Under the pieces are notes generated by a model. That model was not told the origin of the DNA, did no database searches, and was given only the letters and a program-made list of their open reading frames with translations. From the NCBI GenBank assembly GCA_013290035.1, contig JABCYT010000009.1, forward strand, positions 1-16,426: a stretch of DNA of 16,426 nucleotides, read 5' to 3'. Position numbers and translations under genes: made by a program. The DNA comes from Alphaproteobacteria bacterium (GTDB lineage: Bacteria > Pseudomonadota > Alphaproteobacteria > Reyranellales > Reyranellaceae). Below are positions 15,438 to 16,426 of this stretch, one piece after another (the first letter of the stretch is position 1; every line of letters begins with the position of its first letter).

Positions 15438-15962
15438 ATGAGATCGTTCCTGCTCGACGCCCTGCGCAAGGGCACGGCCACGATCGCGCGGCCTGGTCCG
15501 GACGCCGCGGCGCTTGAGGAAGCAGCCCAGGCGCTGGGCGGGCGCGCCCGCCAGCGGCTCGGCCGCTCGCTTGCCATCCGCGAGATCGATGCGGGATCGT
15601 GCAACGGCTGCGAGCTCGAAATCCACGCCATCAGCAATCCGGTCTACGACGTCGAGCGCTTCGGCCTGAAATTCGTGGCCTCGCCGCGCCATGCCGACGT
15701 GCTGCTCGTCACCGGGCCCGTCACCTGGAACATGCGCGAGGCGCTGCTGCGTACCTACAATGCGACGCCGGAGCCCAAATGGGTCGTGGCGCTGGGCGAT
15801 TGCGCGGTCAATTGCGGGGTCTTTGCCGGTTCGCCGGCGGTGGTCGGGCCACTCGCCGATATCTTGCCGGTCGACCTGCACGTACCCGGCTGTCCGCCGC
15901 GGCCAATCGAGATCGTCAAGGCCTTGCTGGCGTTGATGGAGGTCCAGGCTGCGCGCCGCTGA
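15438..15962 (+). CDS. hyfI: HyfI/NuoB-like [4Fe-4S] small subunit
   Basis: This 174-residue soluble subunit of the NADH-quinone oxidoreductase 20-kDa / hydrogenase small-subunit family has four cysteines placed to hold one [4Fe-4S] cluster: Cys55 and Cys58 (GSCNGCELEI), Cys122 (GDCAVNC) and Cys152 (PGCPPRP). The CxxC spacing is hydrogenase-like, unlike the adjacent Cys-Cys of complex I NuoB. GPVTWNMREALLRTY (93-107) is also typical. The cluster would be the last electron carrier next to the large-subunit site. GAGG at 15426-15429 lies eight bases before the ATG at 15438, supporting this start; a longer in-frame reading from 15366 would run back into hyfG. It is the last gene of the operon. 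Ten bases separate it from hyfG. No maturation or ferredoxin gene follows. Confidence 0.94.
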   Translation: MRSFLLDALRKGTATIARPGPDAAALEEAAQALGGRARQRLGRSLAIREIDAGSCNGCELEIHAISNPVYDVERFGLKFVASPRHADVLLVTGPVTWNMREALLRTYNATPEPKWVVALGDCAVNCGVFAGSPAVVGPLADILPVDLHVPGCPPRPIEIVKALLALMEVQAARR

Positions 15963-15995
15963 CGATTGGACCCGTCGGTGCCGCTTCTCCAGGCC
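15963..15995. other. Short convergent spacer after the hyf-like operon
   Basis: Thirty-three bases separate the hyfI stop from the stop of the minus-strand regulator. No hairpin with a U-tract is visible, so I cannot point to a terminator for the operon here. Confidence 0.5.
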
Positions 15996-16426
15996 CTAGC
16001 TCCTGGCGGCGAGGCTCTTGAAGAGCGCGTCGCTGCGGTCGTCGGCCGGGAAGAAGCACTCGATTCGCACTTCCTGCAAGGTGACGTCCTGCGGGGTTCC
16101 CAGGGTGGCGATGGTGGTGAAGACCGAGAGCGACTTGCCGCCGACGATGTAGTCCAGCGTCAACACGGGCGCGGGCCGCTCCTCGAAGCGCAGCTTGCGG
16201 AACGACGCCGGCACGTCGGGGTAGGCCATGACCTCCTCGATGAATGCCAGCGCCTTGGGCTCGCCGCCGTCCGCCAGGATCTCGGCGTAGGTCGTCGACA
16301 CCAGATAGCGCGCGACCTCCTCCCAGTTGGTAAGCTTGGGCCTGAGGCCCTTGGGGTCGAGCAGCGAGCGCAGCAGGTTGGGCTGCTTGCCCGGCGGCGG
16401 CGGTGGCGGGCCTTCGTTGAGGAAAA
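15996..16426 (-). CDS. XRE-family transcriptional regulator, MmyB-like ligand-binding domain (5' end outside window)
   Basis: The frame is open from the right edge and stops with TAG at 15996-15998, giving 142 complete codons of the C-terminal part. A shorter reading from the GTG at 16301 is only an internal start, because the frame continues upstream (PNLLRSLLDPKGLRPKLTNW, then EEVARYL). The sequence matches the C-terminal MmyB-like ligand-binding domain of XRE-type regulators. The telling parts are LLRSLLDPKGLRP, NWEEVARYL, and the near-terminal block TIATLGTPQDVTLQEVRIECFFPAD. The N-terminal helix-turn-helix should lie outside the window. Ligand and targets are unknown; the PAS-like domain may bind a fatty acid or other small molecule by analogy. 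It is convergent with the hyf-like operon, and nothing shows that it regulates that operon. Confidence 0.85.
   Translation of the reverse strand, partial: FLNEGPPPPPPGKQPNLLRSLLDPKGLRPKLTNWEEVARYLVSTTYAEILADGGEPKALAFIEEVMAYPDVPASFRKLRFEERPAPVLTLDYIVGGKSLSVFTTIATLGTPQDVTLQEVRIECFFPADDRSDALFKSLAARS

Noticed and set aside
8883..15962. Active group 4 [NiFe] hydrogenase or formate hydrogenlyase
   Set aside because: The large subunit lacks the NiFe cysteines, and no ferredoxin subunit, formate dehydrogenase or maturation genes are present.
8883..15962. Canonical complex I (nuo) fragment
   Set aside because: The small subunit has the hydrogenase-type CxxC instead of the tandem Cys of NuoB, and gene content and order (B, C, E, F, G, I) match hyf rather than nuo.

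Overview
The window is about 16.4 kb of GC-rich, gene-dense bacterial DNA. The proteins look alphaproteobacterial, for example an HslV with a short N-terminal propeptide ahead of the catalytic Thr-Thr and a hydrogenase-4-like operon with start/stop overlaps. The genus cannot be fixed from sequence alone. I see no phage, transposase, CRISPR array, tRNA or rRNA.

Layout. (1) 1-1323, minus: 5' part of an amidohydrolase_2 family metal-dependent hydrolase that runs off the left edge. (2) 1448-2698, minus: DadA-like FAD-dependent oxidoreductase. (3) 2776-4652, plus: hslV-hslU, the HslVU (ClpQY) ATP-dependent protease. (4) 4685-6072, minus: MFS transporter overlapping, by ATGA, a 45-residue single-helix membrane ORF. 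A 13-bp perfect hairpin separates this pair from the convergent hslU. (5) 6143-7714, plus: exported alpha/beta hydrolase of the S33/tripeptidyl-aminopeptidase type. (6) 7719-7826: nested palindromic intergenic repeat. (7) 7851-8789, plus: nitronate-monooxygenase/NPD-family flavoprotein whose usual active-site His is Phe. (8) 8883-15962, plus: six-gene operon resembling hydrogenase-4 (hyfB, C, E, F, G, I), with four GTGA/ATGA overlaps. (9) 15996-16426, minus: C-terminal part of an XRE-family regulator with a MmyB-like ligand-binding domain, running off the right edge.

The most interesting system is the hyf-like operon. It encodes two antiporter-like proton-channel subunits, an ND1-like subunit, a HyfE/NuoK-like subunit, a fused NuoC-NuoD-like large subunit and a NuoB-like [4Fe-4S] subunit. 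The small subunit keeps all expected cluster cysteines. The large subunit has lost the NiFe ligands: the first CxxC is Ser-Gly-Asp-Ser, and the C-terminal DPCxxC is absent. No ferredoxin-type subunit (HyfA/HyfH) and no maturation gene is present. It is therefore best read not as a hydrogenase but as an energy-converting hydrogenase-related (Ehr-type) membrane complex, between group 4 hydrogenases and complex I, with unknown electron donor and acceptor. The class has been recognised before; its reaction, as far as I know, has not been settled.
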